Positions 1 through 7,632 of a stretch of DNA of 48,448 nucleotides are shown in pieces. The translations under genes and the position numbers were made by a program. This stretch comes from Candidatus Falkowiibacteriota bacterium. Its GTDB lineage: Bacteria > Patescibacteriota > Patescibacteriia > UBA11705 > JABHMO01. The DNA lies in assembly GCA_018693855.1 (NCBI GenBank), contig JABHMO010000036.1, positions 1 to 48,448 on the forward strand, given 5' to 3'. Within the stretch, counting starts at the first letter, position 1. Each line of letters starts with the position of its first letter. A model generated the notes under the pieces. It was not told where the DNA came from. It worked only from the letters and a program-made list of their open reading frames with translations, and made no database searches.

Positions 1-8
1 CAAACATA

Positions 9-1331
9 ATGATAATTTCTGAATCAAATGACCATAAAAAGAAAAAAATATCCCCAAAACAAAATCTTGATGTACTATGTAATATTTACAACAACAAAAT
101 TGAATCTCCTGAATTATTAGGCATAGATAAAGGCTTAAATTTTGAACAATTCAAATCACTATTTATCAGAATGTATTATGAACAGATGTCTGGCTATCAA
201 TTTGACCAAGTGGCAATTATATCAAGAAACCTTATTTTCTATCTTGATATTCTTCCTCAACTTACAGCAACAGAAAAGTTGGGTGATTTGCAAAATATTT
301 TCATTGAAGAAAATAAGATTACATTGAAAGAATACTTCATTTTGGCTTTTTGTGTGCAGGCTATCGCTATGAAAGATACTACTTTCAAAGCAGAACAGCT
401 TACTATGGCTCAAATTGAAAACTTGAAGGAGGTTTTACAAAAAACAGATGATTTTTTGAATATACTCGTAGCTGACTATTCGTCTTTTAGAAAAGCGGAT
501 ATGGAAATAAACAAATTATTCAATGGGAAGTATACAAAAAACAGATTTAATCCTCTATTTGTTTATCCTATTGTTGAGACTCAAATAAGTGAAGATGGAC
601 GCAAATACGTCATTCCGAACTTTCTTGCTTACATAGATAAAGCATTTCGAGGTGTTTTTTGGTGGTTTAACAACCATTTTGAAAAAAAGGGTAAAGCCCT
701 TGATTTTAGAATATTTTTTGGTGGAATCTTTGAAGAATATGTAAAACTGATACTAAATACTATATACGGTAAAAATAGTGTAAAAAAACTTATATTAAAA
801 AATGGAGAAGAATTTTTTGACTGGTATGTAATAAAAGATGAAAAAGTATATCTATTCGAAGCTAAAGCTTATCAATTTAATTTAGTAAGTAAAACTACCG
901 CGGAAAAAGAAAGTGTAATCGATGTTGAAATAGGCAAAGTTGCAAAGGCAATGAAACAAGTAAATAAAAATGTACAAAAAATTAGTAAAAACAAAGAACT
1001 TAGCATATTTAGAGGTAAAAAAGTAATACCCATTATAGTTGCTTTGGAAATGCCTTTTGTAGACACTGATTTATACGATGAGTGGTTATTAACAAAGGAA
1101 ATTAAAAAAGAAGAAATTATTCGAACAATGAATATCGAAGAATTAGAGGTTTATGAAAATGGAAAAAACAAATTAGAATTAGAAGACATTCTTGATGAAA
1201 TTAAAAAAAATCATCACAAAAACTTTACATCAATAATGAAAGAGAAAGGCATTACTTCTTTTAATAATACTATTTTGGACAAAAAGTACAAAGATTTTGC
1301 AAATTCTCTAGCGACAAAACCTCTTTTTTAA
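9..1331 (+). CDS. Hypothetical protein with PD-(D/E)XK nuclease-like core
   Basis: The 440-residue protein is not recognised as a named family. Residues about 235-290 look like a PD-(D/E)XK nuclease fold: a helix with an acidic residue (GGIFEEYVKLI), then D271 in FFDWYVI, then a strand ending in E284-A-K286 (VYLFEAKAY). That D-x12-E-x-K spacing suits restriction-like endonucleases; catalysis is inferred, not shown. The C-terminal part is lysine- and glutamate-rich. The reading frame is open to the left window edge, so ATG at 9 may not be the true start. It lies 25 bases before the ATG of the next gene and is probably co-transcribed with it, which would fit a two-gene defence or DNA-processing pair. 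Confidence 0.55.
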   Translation: MIISESNDHKKKKISPKQNLDVLCNIYNNKIESPELLGIDKGLNFEQFKSLFIRMYYEQMSGYQFDQVAIISRNLIFYLDILPQLTATEKLGDLQNIFIEENKITLKEYFILAFCVQAIAMKDTTFKAEQLTMAQIENLKEVLQKTDDFLNILVADYSSFRKADMEINKLFNGKYTKNRFNPLFVYPIVETQISEDGRKYVIPNFLAYIDKAFRGVFWWFNNHFEKKGKALDFRIFFGGIFEEYVKLILNTIYGKNSVKKLILKNGEEFFDWYVIKDEKVYLFEAKAYQFNLVSKTTAEKESVIDVEIGKVAKAMKQVNKNVQKISKNKELSIFRGKKVIPIIVALEMPFVDTDLYDEWLLTKEIKKEEIIRTMNIEELEVYENGKNKLELEDILDEIKKNHHKNFTSIMKEKGITSFNNTILDKKYKDFANSLATKPLF

Positions 1332-1356
1332 CAAAAAATTGAATTCAAATTTAACT

Positions 1357-1956
1357 ATGAATAAATACAAATATTTACCAGGAGATAAAAAACAACTATA
1401 TACACCAATTGGTGTTAAAGAATTATTTCAAGATGCAGTTAATAAAGAAAATGGGAATATAAAAAAAGTCCTAACATTAGATAAATACAAAAAAATCATA
1501 GAATTATGGCACGCATCTCCATTAGCAGTTGCGATATACAACAAAACAGGAGATAAATTTTTCTTATACCCGTCAGAAAATCCTGACGTCCACTTTATAA
1601 AAATGGACAAAAAGCAAGAACAAATGGAAGAAGGATTTTCATTAGAAGTAATGTCACTTTACAACCACAATCAGACTTTTGATCAAGATTATGACAAATT
1701 AACAAAAAACATCTGGGACAAGAAAGGATTAAACGACTACGATAGAAGTGAATTGCTACTAATTGCAAGATTAAACAGTAACTTTAACGTTGATAAATTC
1801 ATCGATAATATTAATAAATATCAATGGAAATTCTTACAAATTTGGTTAAGTGCCTTTTCTGAAAAGGATAAAATGTGGAGACTAATCAATGTAAAACCTT
1901 ATCCAAATGAGACCTCTTATCAACTTGAAGTTGGATTAACTGATTTCCCATACTAA
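1357..1956 (+). CDS. Hypothetical protein, partner of the PD-(D/E)XK-like gene
   Basis: This unrecognised soluble protein has about 199 residues. The ORF track starts at a TTG (1339), but ATG at 1357 (MNKYKYLPGD) is the more natural start. It has no signal peptide or membrane segment. Aromatic-rich stretches (WKFLQIWLSAF, WRLINVKPYP) suggest a folded domain. It follows the nuclease-like gene by about 25 bases with no terminator between them, so one transcript is likely. A hairpin with a T tract follows at about 2015. Function unknown. Confidence 0.6.
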   Translation: MNKYKYLPGDKKQLYTPIGVKELFQDAVNKENGNIKKVLTLDKYKKIIELWHASPLAVAIYNKTGDKFFLYPSENPDVHFIKMDKKQEQMEEGFSLEVMSLYNHNQTFDQDYDKLTKNIWDKKGLNDYDRSELLLIARLNSNFNVDKFIDNINKYQWKFLQIWLSAFSEKDKMWRLINVKPYPNETSYQLEVGLTDFPY

Positions 1957-2014
1957 TAAGACAATAAAACAAAATTTCACTATTGTCGCATTTGTCCTGT
2001 CGCATCACTCAAAG

Positions 2015-2036
2015 TAGCCTAATTAGGCTATTTTTG
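2015..2036 (+). terminator. Rho-independent terminator after the first gene pair
   Basis: The 16-base palindrome TAGCCTAATTAGGCTA is followed directly by TTTTT. It ends the plus-strand transcript of the two upstream genes. The bases before it (CGCATCACTCAAAGTAGCC) resemble the recurring intergenic repeat described below. Confidence 0.75.
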
Positions 2037-2120
2037 CGTTTTAAGCCCCCGACCCGAGTGCATCAGTGTCTCATTTCCCAGACCTCCAAATAAGCCCTTA
2101 ATTTGCTTGATCTAAAGTGG

Positions 2121-2200
2121 TTCTGAACCCTAACTGTGAGCCAAAGAAAATTATTTTCACATATCAAAAACAGTCCGTTTTAGCGGAGCTGTTTTTGTTT
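2121..2200 (+). repeat. Cassette-type intergenic repeat, copy A
   Basis: This is one of at least four related plus-strand elements. The shared core reads roughly TTCTGAACGCATCCC, then TAACTGTGAGCCAAA, then TTATTTTCACATATCAAAA, then a hairpin of the type AAACAG...CTGTTTTT. Here the CGCAT part is shortened; the hairpin arms are AAAACAG/CTGTTTTT with an inner CCG/CGG. Other copies lie at 2819, 4724 and 7546, and a degenerate one at about 8845. Confidence 0.7.
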
Positions 2201-2258
2201 AACAAAACACCAAAACTATGTTACGCTATTAACATTAATTAATAGAAATAATTGACTT

Positions 2259-2792
2259 ATGAAAAAATTCAAACTGGCATTTTGTATCATTTTCGTCCTA
2301 TTTCTTGTCGTTGGGTGCTCAAACTCAGACAAAAAATTAATAGATGATACAACCGAATTATTAACTAATTCCAACTTACCCCCAGAAGTGAAATTTGAAG
2401 GGTATATTCCTGAATCAATGAAAGTTGGTCAAGACATTGAAGGATATGCTAATTTCGAAAATATTGGAAGTGGGGAAATAATAGTTTTTGGACATCATTA
2501 TAAAAACGATCAATATACATCCACATTAACAACGAAGTCTGTTTTTAAGAATGGAATAAAAGGTGGCACAAATTTAGATCCCTTTGATTCAACAATTAAT
2601 CCAAACATTGAAAATAGTTTTGCAAGTCCTGGAATTTATAAATACGAATTTGCATTTTATGATTGTCAAGATATTATAGAAAAATACAATACAGAGTCTT
2701 GTAATATATCCTATAAAACGCCAACCAAATTAGAAAATGCAGGACTAGTCCCTCTTAAAATTGAAACGTTATCAACTCAGGTAACAAACTAA
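2259..2792 (+). CDS. Putative lipoprotein
   Basis: The 177-residue protein starts with a typical lipoprotein signal: MKKFK, a hydrophobic stretch and the lipobox LVVGC (Cys at about residue 20), so it is predicted to be exported and lipid-anchored. The mature part (about 40-175) looks beta-rich, with phrases such as VKFEGYIPESMKVGQDIEGYANFENIGSG that suggest an immunoglobulin-like fold, and it holds two cysteines near the C-terminus (DCQDI, ESCNIS) that could form a disulfide. Function unknown. It stands alone: repeat A with its terminator lies before it and repeat B with a terminator after it. Confidence 0.7.
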   Translation: MKKFKLAFCIIFVLFLVVGCSNSDKKLIDDTTELLTNSNLPPEVKFEGYIPESMKVGQDIEGYANFENIGSGEIIVFGHHYKNDQYTSTLTTKSVFKNGIKGGTNLDPFDSTINPNIENSFASPGIYKYEFAFYDCQDIIEKYNTESCNISYKTPTKLENAGLVPLKIETLSTQVTN

Positions 2793-2818
2793 TAAAACAT
2801 CATTAAAACAAGATGTTA

Positions 2819-2897
2819 TTCTGAACGCATCCCTGACCGTGAGCCAACTCAAATTTATTCACATATCAAAAATAGCAGAATTTCTCTGCTGTTTTTG
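2819..2897 (+). repeat. Cassette-type intergenic repeat, copy B, ending in a terminator
   Basis: This copy contains TTCTGAACGCATCCCTGACC, GTGAGCCAA and TTATTCACATATCAAAAA, nearly the same words as copy A. The hairpin AGCAGA-ATTTC-TCTGCT (2874-2890) is followed by GTTTTTG. It lies between convergent genes and ends the lipoprotein transcript. Confidence 0.75.
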
Positions 2898-2908
2898 TGT
2901 ATATAATT

Positions 2909-4669
2909 TTATTTAATTTGATCGCAATCAGAACAATTCTCTATGTAAGTGTCAGATCTGAAAATCTTGAAATCAGCAAGGAATTGATCAATGGAAGAAT
3001 TATCAGTAATATCCACAATCAAATCATAGAAATAGTAGCTCTGCGTGTTGCGACTTTTTAGCCAAGATTGTTTGATGAGCTCTGTTAGTTTATCGTAACC
3101 ATAATTTTGAGCGAATTTATTGTAGAAACAAAACCCTGTTTTATAGATATTTTGGGAGGTCTCAGTATTATCATACGCATGGATCGTTGTCTGTCCGTCA
3201 ATTGCCCAGCCGTTATCTAGGCATACAAATAATTTATCGTGATTCAATTGGTAAGTCACATACTCTGCAATACCTTCGACAAAAATACCATTTTCAGGCA
3301 AATATGAACTAGTTAATATATGAGTCATTTCATGAGCTAAAGAAAAAGGTTCTGGACATGGCGTGTTATCCAAATTAGTGACAAAATCATTCAACTTTGT
3401 TTGGTCAGAGTCTAACGTGGAATAAGCCCTGGTCGAACCTATTTGAGAAAATGAAAAATCAGCGCCACTAGCACTATCCCTATCTTCAGCTAATACACTT
3501 AACCCCACGTAAGTATGATCTGGATTTACTTTTATTAGATTTGCAACTCCACTGTAACATTTATCTAAAATTCGTGGATAAACATCGGTGTATGACGAAT
3601 ACTGATTGGGAAACTTGGCCCAATAACCTCCGGATAATTCAACTGATTTATACGGGTTACTACTTACTGGACAAATATAACAAGATTCTTCATTTCTAGT
3701 GTCTAGATCTAGTAAACAACTATCAACATAATCTTGGCAATCTAAATACAAAGACACAGATGCTTTTTGATCTTCGATTTCGTAATCATTAAAAACGAGA
3801 ATGAGCCCATTAATATTTCGTTCTCCATTTTTGAAAATTTCATTTCTTTTGGAAGGCCAATAATAATAATGTCCATTTGACTCTTTTTTAAAAACCTCAA
3901 AATGCAATGTATAAATTCCCCATTTATTATCATTGTCAATTTTTTTTATTTTTATTAAATACTCGTCATTTCCAACTCCGTCATTTTCCATCAATTGATA
4001 GGTCCCTGATTGGTAATGATTATTACCAATATTTTCAGGATGAATAGTGTCTAAATTTGACCAATTCACTGTCAGAACATCATAATCGTTGACTACATCA
4101 GTGTCGATCAATCCCTTTGAGATACAACTGTCGCCAAATTTATAGTAATTTGTTTGGCAAACAGTTTCTTTATTAGATTCGGTTGGAATTACTGAACCTA
4201 CTGGAGAAGGAATTGGAATCGATTGGCTGTTTTTACTTTTTGCAATACTTTCAAGGTTTGAATTTGTAATACCAAGCCCCAATTCCCTCATAACCTGGAA
4301 TGCATCAGCCGGTCTTCCTAGATAATGCATTTTTAGATCTGTTGGATTTATGTAATATGCTTCTCCATTAGCTTCAACTCGAAGTAAAATTTTACCGGAT
4401 AAATTTTTTGGTGCATAACCGTTAAATTTCGAATAATTTGATTCGTTGATCCCCAATCCCAATTCTCTCATAATTTGAAAAGCATCTGCTGGACGACCGA
4501 GAAAATAACGATTATTGTCTGCTGGGTTTACATACCAAGCCTCACCGTTTTCTTCTATTTGTAGAAGAATTTTGCCATTCAGTCTTTCGGCTATAGTTGC
4601 TGCATCAACTGAAACTACAAACGCTAATACTAAGAGGAATGAAAAACTTAAAAAAAACACTTTTTTCAT
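2909..4669 (-). CDS. Secreted metalloprotease-like protein with two GEAWYVNP-type repeats
   Basis: The protein has 586 residues. An N-terminal signal peptide (about 1-23, ending SVDAA) is followed by two tandem copies of a 55-60-residue module: GKILLQIEENGEAWYVNP...YFLGRPADAFQIMRELGLGIN and GKILLRVEANGEAYYINP...YLGRPADAFQVMRELGLGIT (about residues 32-145). This module occurs in many CPR secreted proteins and may bind the cell surface (inference). The C-terminal half carries HEMTH at about residues 444-448 and, about 20 residues on, an EGIAEY segment, a gluzincin-like zinc protease pattern. Several cysteine pairs (CQDYVDSC, CYIC) fit an exported protein. A paralog of the N-terminal part is encoded at 7633-8781. 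Confidence 0.75.
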   Translation of the reverse strand: MKKVFFLSFSFLLVLAFVVSVDAATIAERLNGKILLQIEENGEAWYVNPADNNRYFLGRPADAFQIMRELGLGINESNYSKFNGYAPKNLSGKILLRVEANGEAYYINPTDLKMHYLGRPADAFQVMRELGLGITNSNLESIAKSKNSQSIPIPSPVGSVIPTESNKETVCQTNYYKFGDSCISKGLIDTDVVNDYDVLTVNWSNLDTIHPENIGNNHYQSGTYQLMENDGVGNDEYLIKIKKIDNDNKWGIYTLHFEVFKKESNGHYYYWPSKRNEIFKNGERNINGLILVFNDYEIEDQKASVSLYLDCQDYVDSCLLDLDTRNEESCYICPVSSNPYKSVELSGGYWAKFPNQYSSYTDVYPRILDKCYSGVANLIKVNPDHTYVGLSVLAEDRDSASGADFSFSQIGSTRAYSTLDSDQTKLNDFVTNLDNTPCPEPFSLAHEMTHILTSSYLPENGIFVEGIAEYVTYQLNHDKLFVCLDNGWAIDGQTTIHAYDNTETSQNIYKTGFCFYNKFAQNYGYDKLTELIKQSWLKSRNTQSYYFYDLIVDITDNSSIDQFLADFKIFRSDTYIENCSDCDQIK

Positions 4670-4723
4670 AATTATTTCTTTAATTCTTATATCTAGAAAT
4701 ATTATAACACATTACAGTAATAT

Positions 4724-4790
4724 TTCTGAACGCATCCCTAACTGTGAGCCAAAGAAAAACAGCATATTTATCATGCTGTTTTTCTTTGAC
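4724..4790 (+). repeat. Cassette-type intergenic repeat, copy C, with a 16-bp inverted repeat
   Basis: The words TTCTGAACGCATCCCTAAC and TGTGAGCCAAAGAAAA match copies A and B. The hairpin is CAAAGAAAAACAGCAT (4750-4765) with the perfect complement ATGCTGTTTTTCTTTG (4773-4788). It sits between two divergent genes, where a terminator is not expected, which supports a mobile or cassette-boundary role. Confidence 0.75.
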
Positions 4791-4842
4791 TTAATAGTCA
4801 TTCATTGATAAAATATAGTAATTAGACTATAACTATATATTT

Positions 4843-5838
4843 ATGAGTTGTTGTACAAATTTGAATAAAAAGATTGGAATCGACACTAATACTAAGAAAA
4901 AAGAACAATTAAAAAATAAAAAGGTACTATTGAATTTTAATCATCAAAAATGGAGTGAGCCAACATATGGTCCATACTTCAAAACAATTCTATTATTTAT
5001 TACCAATCGATGTAATTTAAATTGTTCTTTTTGTTTTGATAATGCAAATGTGCATGGGTTAGAGGAAATGAGCTTTGATTATATAAAAAAAATCGTTGAC
5101 AACAATCCTCAAGTTAATAAATATGACATCATGGGTGGTGAACCTTTGTTACATAATGATTTAGATAAAATACTGAGGTATTTGGCAAAAAAAGGGAAAA
5201 AAATTGGTTTATATACAAATGGATTCTTGCTTCATAAATTAAAAGACGATTATGATAATTTAAAAGTTAATATTGCTTTTCATAGCATCAATTCTAAAAA
5301 TAAGTCATTGAAACCCATTGCATGCTTGAATGAATCAATAAAAAAAATACAACAAATATACCCCTTAAAAGTCGTCTTTCTGATAACAAACAAAAATAAA
5401 AAATTGTTACTAAAATTTGCAAAATATATAGAAAATAATTTCAAATTAATAAATAAATTAACTATTGGTTTAGTGCGAAATGAAGAAGATTATTACAATG
5501 ACAACTATGAAGGAATAGTCTCTTTTGATGAATACGTAAAAATAGTTAAAGACTATGTAAATAATTACGGAGGTACTTTAGATTTAGATATTTTCGCAGA
5601 AGGTATGTTGTATACAAACAAATTACCCTTTTCACAAAAAAATCAAATTAACCGATTCAAATGTGTATTTGTAGATAACAAATATACATCTTGTTTATAT
5701 GATATTGGCCCAGACAAAAAGAACAATTTTGATCCCGAAAAAAGAATAACATATTCAAATTGCGAATTGTGTCCAAAAACAGGGAAGAATAGATGTTTAA
5801 CCGACAAAATAAAATTAAAAAGGGAAAAAAATACTTAA
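4843..5838 (+). CDS. Radical SAM protein with SPASM/twitch-like C-terminal cysteines
   Basis: The 331-residue protein holds the radical SAM cluster motif CxxxCxxC at C57, C61 and C64 (TNRCNLNCSFCFD), then MGGEPLL (the GGE motif) and LYTNGFLL, all typical of the SAM-binding TIM barrel. The C-terminal end has further cysteines (C274, C284, C307, C310, C318) in FKCVF, TSCLY, NCELC and NRC, like an auxiliary Fe-S cluster domain of SPASM/twitch enzymes. Substrate unknown. It is the first gene of a tight operon with a methyltransferase (10-base gap), a NUDIX hydrolase and a guanylate-kinase-like protein. SPASM enzymes often modify peptides, but no precursor peptide gene is visible here; nucleotide chemistry is an equally open inference from the neighbours. 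Confidence 0.8.
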   Translation: MSCCTNLNKKIGIDTNTKKKEQLKNKKVLLNFNHQKWSEPTYGPYFKTILLFITNRCNLNCSFCFDNANVHGLEEMSFDYIKKIVDNNPQVNKYDIMGGEPLLHNDLDKILRYLAKKGKKIGLYTNGFLLHKLKDDYDNLKVNIAFHSINSKNKSLKPIACLNESIKKIQQIYPLKVVFLITNKNKKLLLKFAKYIENNFKLINKLTIGLVRNEEDYYNDNYEGIVSFDEYVKIVKDYVNNYGGTLDLDIFAEGMLYTNKLPFSQKNQINRFKCVFVDNKYTSCLYDIGPDKKNNFDPEKRITYSNCELCPKTGKNRCLTDKIKLKREKNT

Positions 5839-5848
5839 TAAATATAAT

Positions 5849-6496
5849 ATGTGCGATAGAATAACAACAAACAGTGTATGGGCGGAAACAAAAACATTTT
5901 TCCCTTTGTTCTTCGATTATTTAGAAAAACAAAATAAACAAATATCAGTCTGTGTAATAGGGGCTTCAGATGGACGTTTTGTTGTACCTTTGGCAAAAGA
6001 AGGATACACTGTAGTTGCAATTGAAAGTGATCCAACTTTGTTAAATGGTGGAATAATTTCTGTAGGGAAAAATAAAAAAATAGAAATATTGGGCTTAAAA
6101 AAAAGATTGGAACTAGAAAATGAGTTTAAGAATGTAAAAGTGATTTCAAAAAATTTTTTAGATATGAAGGTTAATTTTAAAGTAGATGCAGTTTTTACGA
6201 GTTCTACTTGGGATTGCTCCATTAATCATAATCGACCAGTCAAAGAATATATAGGAAAAATGCAAGCAATTATTAAACCAAAAGGAATATTTTGTGCAGA
6301 ATACATGATGCCCTGTGAGGATAAACATAAAAAAATTGAACATTTTATTGATGAAAAACAAATAAATAAATATTTTGATAAAAAATGGAAAATTATTGAT
6401 GAATTTTATACACCTGTTTTTAATGATTTACCTCATATTGGAAAAGAAATTGAGCACATTCATCGTATGGGATTTTTTTTAGCAAAAAACAAATAA
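5849..6496 (+). CDS. Class I SAM-dependent methyltransferase
   Basis: The 215-residue protein has a Rossmann-type SAM-binding start: VCVIGASDGRFVVPLA (motif I, about residues 34-49), then VVAIESDP (motif II acidic loop) and a later DAVFTSSTWD segment. It is a class I methyltransferase by pattern; the substrate is unknown. A cysteine- and methionine-containing stretch (CAEYMMPCED) follows. The start ATG is 10 bases after the radical SAM stop with no Shine-Dalgarno, which suggests translational coupling. The downstream NUDIX gene begins 13 bases after its stop. Confidence 0.75.
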   Translation: MCDRITTNSVWAETKTFFPLFFDYLEKQNKQISVCVIGASDGRFVVPLAKEGYTVVAIESDPTLLNGGIISVGKNKKIEILGLKKRLELENEFKNVKVISKNFLDMKVNFKVDAVFTSSTWDCSINHNRPVKEYIGKMQAIIKPKGIFCAEYMMPCEDKHKKIEHFIDEKQINKYFDKKWKIIDEFYTPVFNDLPHIGKEIEHIHRMGFFLAKNK

Positions 6497-6509
6497 AAAC
6501 ATAAAAAAT

Positions 6510-6941
6510 ATGACTCAACGTTACAAACTTCCAGTTGCCGCACATTTATTTTTAATAAAAGATAACAAAATATTACTTCATTTAAGAAAGAATAGCAGTT
6601 TTGAGAACATGTACGGAGTAATTGCCGGACACTTAGATGGTGGTGAAAGTGCAATTGATTCTATAATTAGAGAAGCAAAAGAAGAAGCAAATATAGATAT
6701 CAATAGAAATGATTTAAAAATTGCGACAGTATCACATAGCAATGCTAACAATAATGAATATATACAGTTTTTTTTCTTTTGCGACAAATGGGATGAAGAC
6801 ATTAAGAACATGGAACTAGACAAATGTAGCAAATTAACTTTTTTCCCAATTAATGAATTACCTGAAAACATTGTTCCTTATATAAGAAAAGCAATCGGAT
6901 GTGCAATGGAAAATATTACCTATTTTGAATTAGGTTGGTAA
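6510..6941 (+). CDS. NUDIX hydrolase
   Basis: The 143-residue protein has the Nudix box GHLDGGESAIDSIIREAKEE at about residues 36-60, matching Gx5Ex7REUxEExGU except that the final Gly is Asn (EEANI). NUDIX enzymes hydrolyse nucleoside diphosphates linked to another group; the substrate here cannot be read from the sequence. It starts PVAAHLFLIKDNKILLHLRKN, typical of MutT-like and dihydroneopterin-triphosphate-type members. It is the third gene of the radical SAM operon and could remove or produce a nucleotide intermediate of that pathway (inference). Confidence 0.85.
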   Translation: MTQRYKLPVAAHLFLIKDNKILLHLRKNSSFENMYGVIAGHLDGGESAIDSIIREAKEEANIDINRNDLKIATVSHSNANNNEYIQFFFFCDKWDEDIKNMELDKCSKLTFFPINELPENIVPYIRKAIGCAMENITYFELGW

Positions 6942-7001
6942 TTATAAATTGTTTTTTGACCTGGAATGATTAATCAAACAATTCACGACAAGGAGGCTGT
7001 C

Positions 7002-7511
7002 ATGATTATAAATATTTTCGGAGGTGGGGGAAGTGGAAAAACAACTCTTCAAATGGCGTTGCTTAAAGATCCAAGATTCATTAACGTAATTCCTTACACC
7101 ACTAGAAAAATGAGATCAGGTGAAGAAAATGGAGTTCATTATCATTTTGTAACAAAACAGTTTTTTAAGAATAAGACATTAGTACTAAAACGATTTGCTT
7201 TAGGACATTCATACGGATACAAACTGAGGGATCTACATTTGCCGAGAATTGGTATTTTAACAGTTGACCTAGAGGGACTTTTAGAACTACATCGTTTAAA
7301 TATTGAAACAAAAGTTATTTATTTAAATTTAAAAGAAGAAGAAAGAGTTCAACGAATGACTCTTCGCGGTGATACAAAAACACAGATATTGAATAGGATT
7401 TCACTTGATCGAGAAAAAATTGTTCACCCAAAGATTGATTTTCCTGTTATGGAAATAATTGGAGGAACAATTGCAGAAAATGCAACAAAAATAAAAAATT
7501 TTGCAACATAA
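7002..7511 (+). CDS. Guanylate kinase-like P-loop protein
   Basis: The protein starts best at ATG 7002, five bases after a perfect AGGAGG; the track start at 6966 is 12 codons upstream and has no such site. It has 169 residues. The P-loop GGGGSGKTTL lies at residues 7-16, followed by PYTTRKMRSGEENGVHYHFV, which matches the GMP-binding segment of guanylate kinases (TTR..R.GE.nGvdYhFv). The usual length is about 200 residues, so this is a short, divergent member that may act on another nucleotide. It ends the four-gene radical SAM operon and is followed at once by a terminator. Confidence 0.75.
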   Translation: MIINIFGGGGSGKTTLQMALLKDPRFINVIPYTTRKMRSGEENGVHYHFVTKQFFKNKTLVLKRFALGHSYGYKLRDLHLPRIGILTVDLEGLLELHRLNIETKVIYLNLKEEERVQRMTLRGDTKTQILNRISLDREKIVHPKIDFPVMEIIGGTIAENATKIKNFAT

Positions 7512-7540
7512 AACCTGAATCTTGATTCAGGTTTTTCTTA
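7512..7540 (+). terminator. Terminator of the radical SAM operon
   Basis: The inverted repeat AACCTGAAT-CTTG-ATTCAGGTT is followed by TTTTCTT. It starts at the stop codon of the guanylate-kinase-like gene. Confidence 0.85.
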
Positions 7541-7545
7541 TCAGA

Positions 7546-7628
7546 CCTAGAAACGCATTAAGACAACAAGCCAATCAAATTTCACACAAAAAAAGCAGCC
7601 CCGCGATCGCGAAGCTGTTTTTATTTTG
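7546..7628 (+). repeat. Cassette-type intergenic repeat, copy D, with terminator
   Basis: A more degenerate copy: AAACGCATTAAGACAACAAG, then GCCAATCAAATTTCACAC, then a hairpin AAAAGCAGC...GCTGTTTTTATTTT with an inner palindrome CGCGATCGCG. It keeps the word order of copies A-C, with CGCAT, GCCAA and TTCACA in register. It lies between the operon terminator and the convergent gene at 7633. Confidence 0.6.
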
Positions 7629-7632
7629 TCTA

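Larger units (their letters stand above)
1957..2258 (+). other. Intergenic region with two terminators and repeat copy A
   Basis: This 302-base gap has no convincing ORF. It holds the palindromic terminator at 2015-2036, then repeat copy A (2121-2200), whose end is a second terminator-like hairpin. The stretch 2040-2120 between them looks like a remnant with no gene. The last 30 bases before the lipoprotein are AT-rich. Confidence 0.6.

Noticed and set aside
4515-4808. Plus-strand 97-residue ORF
   Set aside because: It overlaps the signal-peptide region of the metalloprotease-like gene and the copy C repeat; it has no ribosome site and no family match.
4843-5838. Prokaryotic viperin, because of CxxxCxxCF and the nearby nucleotide-kinase-like gene
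   Set aside because: The C-terminus has SPASM/twitch-like cysteines and the GGE and YTNG segments are of the general radical SAM type; viperin's own C-terminal text was not seen.
5917-6222. Minus-strand 101-residue ORF
   Set aside because: It is antisense to the methyltransferase gene, whose motifs are clear.
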